This document shows, one piece after another, positions 63,501-64,000 of a DNA stretch of 64,000 bases (position 1 is its first letter; every line of letters starts with the position of its first letter). A model generated the notes under the pieces. It was given only the letters and a program-made list of their open reading frames with translations, had not been told where the DNA came from and made no database searches. Source of the stretch: Hyphomicrobiales bacterium. GTDB taxonomy: Bacteria > Pseudomonadota > Alphaproteobacteria > Rhizobiales > Rhizobiaceae. A program made the translations under genes and the position numbers. Where the stretch lies: positions 401,806 to 465,805 of the forward strand of contig UBZP01000015.1 in assembly GCA_900469965.1 (NCBI GenBank), read 5' to 3'.

Positions 63501-64000
63501 AGGCGGTCGGCAATCGCGCCGGCGCCGTCGCGCATGCGCTTGTCGAGGGCTGCCGCACTCGTGTCGATGGCCTTGCGGAAGTTCTCCTCCTGCTGCTCCA
63601 GGCTCATCTCGAGCATGCCGGCGCTGGTGGCGATCGAGGTGCCGATGGCCGTCGCCTGGTCGGAGAGGGTATCGGACAGCTGCCGCTGGCCCTCGGTGAT
63701 CGCGACGTTGATCGCATTGATGCGGTCGTCCAGCGTCGAGCGGATCTGGTCGTGGGTGGAGACGAGCGAGCTTGCCAGTTCGGTGGCGCGCTCGGACAGG
63801 GTACCGGCGATCTCGGCGGCCCGACCGGAGAAGGCGTCGGCGAATTCAGCGACCTGGCCGGAGAGCACGCCGCCGATCTGCTGGGTGCCTTCGGCCAGCA
63901 CGCTTTCGACGCGGTCGGCAGCGGAGCGCACCGAGCTTTCCAGCGCGCCGCTGGTCTCGGTGAGCATCGTCGACAGCGACGCCGTGCGTTCGGACAGGGC
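60527..64000 (-). CDS. Giant apolipoprotein-like coiled-coil protein (Growth Pole Ring-like), C-terminal part
   Basis: At least 1157 residues are visible and the frame is still open at base 64000, so the N-terminus lies outside. Nearly all of it is Ala/Ser/Glu/Arg-rich amphipathic helix with recurring LSERTAEL, AADAIGAALSERAG-like and DRITDDAANRIAGTIDERTGRI-type segments of about 11-22 residue periodicity, like apolipoprotein A1/A4/E domains. A linker rich in Pro and Gln (near 61000-61200) precedes a conserved C-terminal helix bundle (VDLWRRYQRGERDVFTRRLY, then DTGKVYTMLAHAAGRFN). Size and make-up match the Agrobacterium Growth Pole Ring protein, required for polar growth; orthology is an inference. 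Confidence 0.75.
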   Translation of the reverse strand, partial: ALSERTASLSTMLTETSGALESSVRSAADRVESVLAEGTQQIGGVLSGQVAEFADAFSGRAAEIAGTLSERATELASSLVSTHDQIRSTLDDRINAINVAITEGQRQLSDTLSDQATAIGTSIATSAGMLEMSLEQQEENFRKAIDTSAAALDKRMRDGAGAIADRLSATSDEITRAAETFGSRMDTALNVVNTRLDDTGSRIESNLGALEGRIQNSVEHVASLVDSAGNRIAETLSDRIGDLERAASDASESIGSAVAGSVSELERASRASADAISLAVSSNVDQIERASLETASALSIAVSSSIDTLENASENVVERIASTLSGRAAEIDRITDDAANRIAGTIDERTGRIEERLSTMDKALSIGLENVNRTIDGKAAGLAQTLRQAVSQATQDMDAEAVRSAQSLAKTGEEFASLSTSLRGAVSRAAQDMGTEAQRAAESIAKTGEAFARSVEETTSSTLSRFAEVEGRLEGHGQAIRSGLSDMEKALDARGNAIRSTLDERTRELNSMLSSRSAELGRLIDEKAKPIIEEYAATGREAAERITAAAQENSERLRSENAALLEAISSRTNDTLGAIASRTQEAASALQKVESDLQGSVLSLIERLSGSNSAISALVQEATANLSQVDEKLSTSSERFTASADMVSTASRLLEGKIDRLSDISSGTLSQIGGIVGRFEDHSKLLAQASDLLGAAQSNLVSTLEERQDALRNLSIGLVQRSEDIENTMRSLEGMVEGAFSRAEQRSGQVAANLRSGIQASFSDVGRLLSETEERALAASNTLRDTLSRAGEEAGAAVEGAFSTAEERSREVASRLRGSVGATLSDVDRLVAETSRKSDATTRQMGETLRQAVEDALGKFSGATDEIRRAAADIRRELDQTRTELKRGAFDLPEEAKENAASMRRAVSEQIRALQDLSDIIGKSANSLEVSRPAEHRPTAAQTVAQAIQQVSQPAPQPPRQEESAPALRGTLGIERPAAPTIREIQPVREAQPAARITEQARAPEGGGWMRDLLRGASREEQQFGQPRAENQPQRSTDTRNPHHVVESLNSLSVDIARAIDHDASVDLWRRYQRGERDVFTRRLYTLKGQQTFDEIKRKYEREPEFRTAVDRYISDFEKLLADVARNDRDKVLTQSYLTSDTGKVYTMLAHAAGRFN

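Overview
The window is GC-rich, densely coded chromosomal DNA from an alphaproteobacterium of the Rhizobiaceae type (Rhizobium/Agrobacterium/Ensifer/Shinella relatives; I cannot fix the genus from sequence alone). The diagnostic content is the aerobic cob pathway with rhizobial gene order, the acpXL to lpxXL cluster for the very-long-chain fatty acid of lipid A, fixNOQP and fixGHIS with an FnrN-type regulator, a pseudoazurin, and a giant apolipoprotein-like coiled-coil protein resembling the Agrobacterium Growth Pole Ring protein.

Layout. 1-4408: end of a cobalamin operon (cobE end, cobA, cobB, cobC, cobD), tightly overlapped. 4414-5139: fnrN, reading toward cobD, preceded by two anaeroboxes. 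5510-11149: acpXL, fabZ-like, two ketosynthase-like genes (the first without the catalytic Cys), a dehydrogenase and the long-chain lipid A acyltransferase. 11172-15264: a hemerythrin-like gene diverging from ccoNOQP across a shared FNR/FixK box. 15278-16727: a VapC-type toxin-antitoxin pair plus a VOC protein and an SRPBCC protein, all on the minus strand, which separate ccoNOQP from fixGHIS (16866-21422). 21604-23040: gnd.

23270-36684: a LacI-controlled sugar region: LacI regulator, CUT1 ABC transporter (binding protein, two permeases, ATPase), GH2 beta-mannosidase, sugar-phosphate isomerase, Gfo/Idh oxidoreductase, YghZ-like aldo-keto reductase and a GH43 enzyme, with two palindromic RIME-like elements between genes and two related operator-like palindromes in the regulator/binding-protein gap. 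36812-43821: an RcnB-like small periplasmic protein, an LtaS-like phosphoglycerol transferase, NAD synthetase with a cytosolic TolB-like propeller, and a CHASE4-like/GGDEF protein. 43900-44851: a cobalamin riboswitch and bluB (lower-ligand synthesis), linking back to the cob operon. 44873-52259: a DUF2865-type secreted protein, a PhyH-like dioxygenase, GST and divergent HxlR regulator, a malic enzyme with a phosphotransacetylase-like domain, and an LpxH-like phosphoesterase. 52407-54561: a frameshifted MFS transporter and a dipeptide epimerase. 54705-59038: an Mla-type lipid transport operon (STAS-MlaE, MlaF, MlaD, auxiliary lipoprotein). 59212-64000: pseudoazurin, a PilZ-like gene and the C-terminal part of the giant coiled-coil protein, which runs off the window.

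A common theme of the first third is micro-oxic life: four FNR/FixK-like boxes stand before fnrN, ccoN/hemerythrin and fixG, so FnrN probably controls its own gene, the cbb3 oxidase and the oxidase-maturation genes. I found no tRNA, rRNA, CRISPR array, insertion sequence or prophage. The most interesting items are the degenerate ketosynthase partner in the lipid A fatty acid cluster, the two-box fnrN promoter, the regulatory palindromes of the mannoside region, the minus-strand cassette separating the two fix operons and the giant polar-growth-type protein. All calls rest on reading the sequence and knowledge of families; no database search was run.
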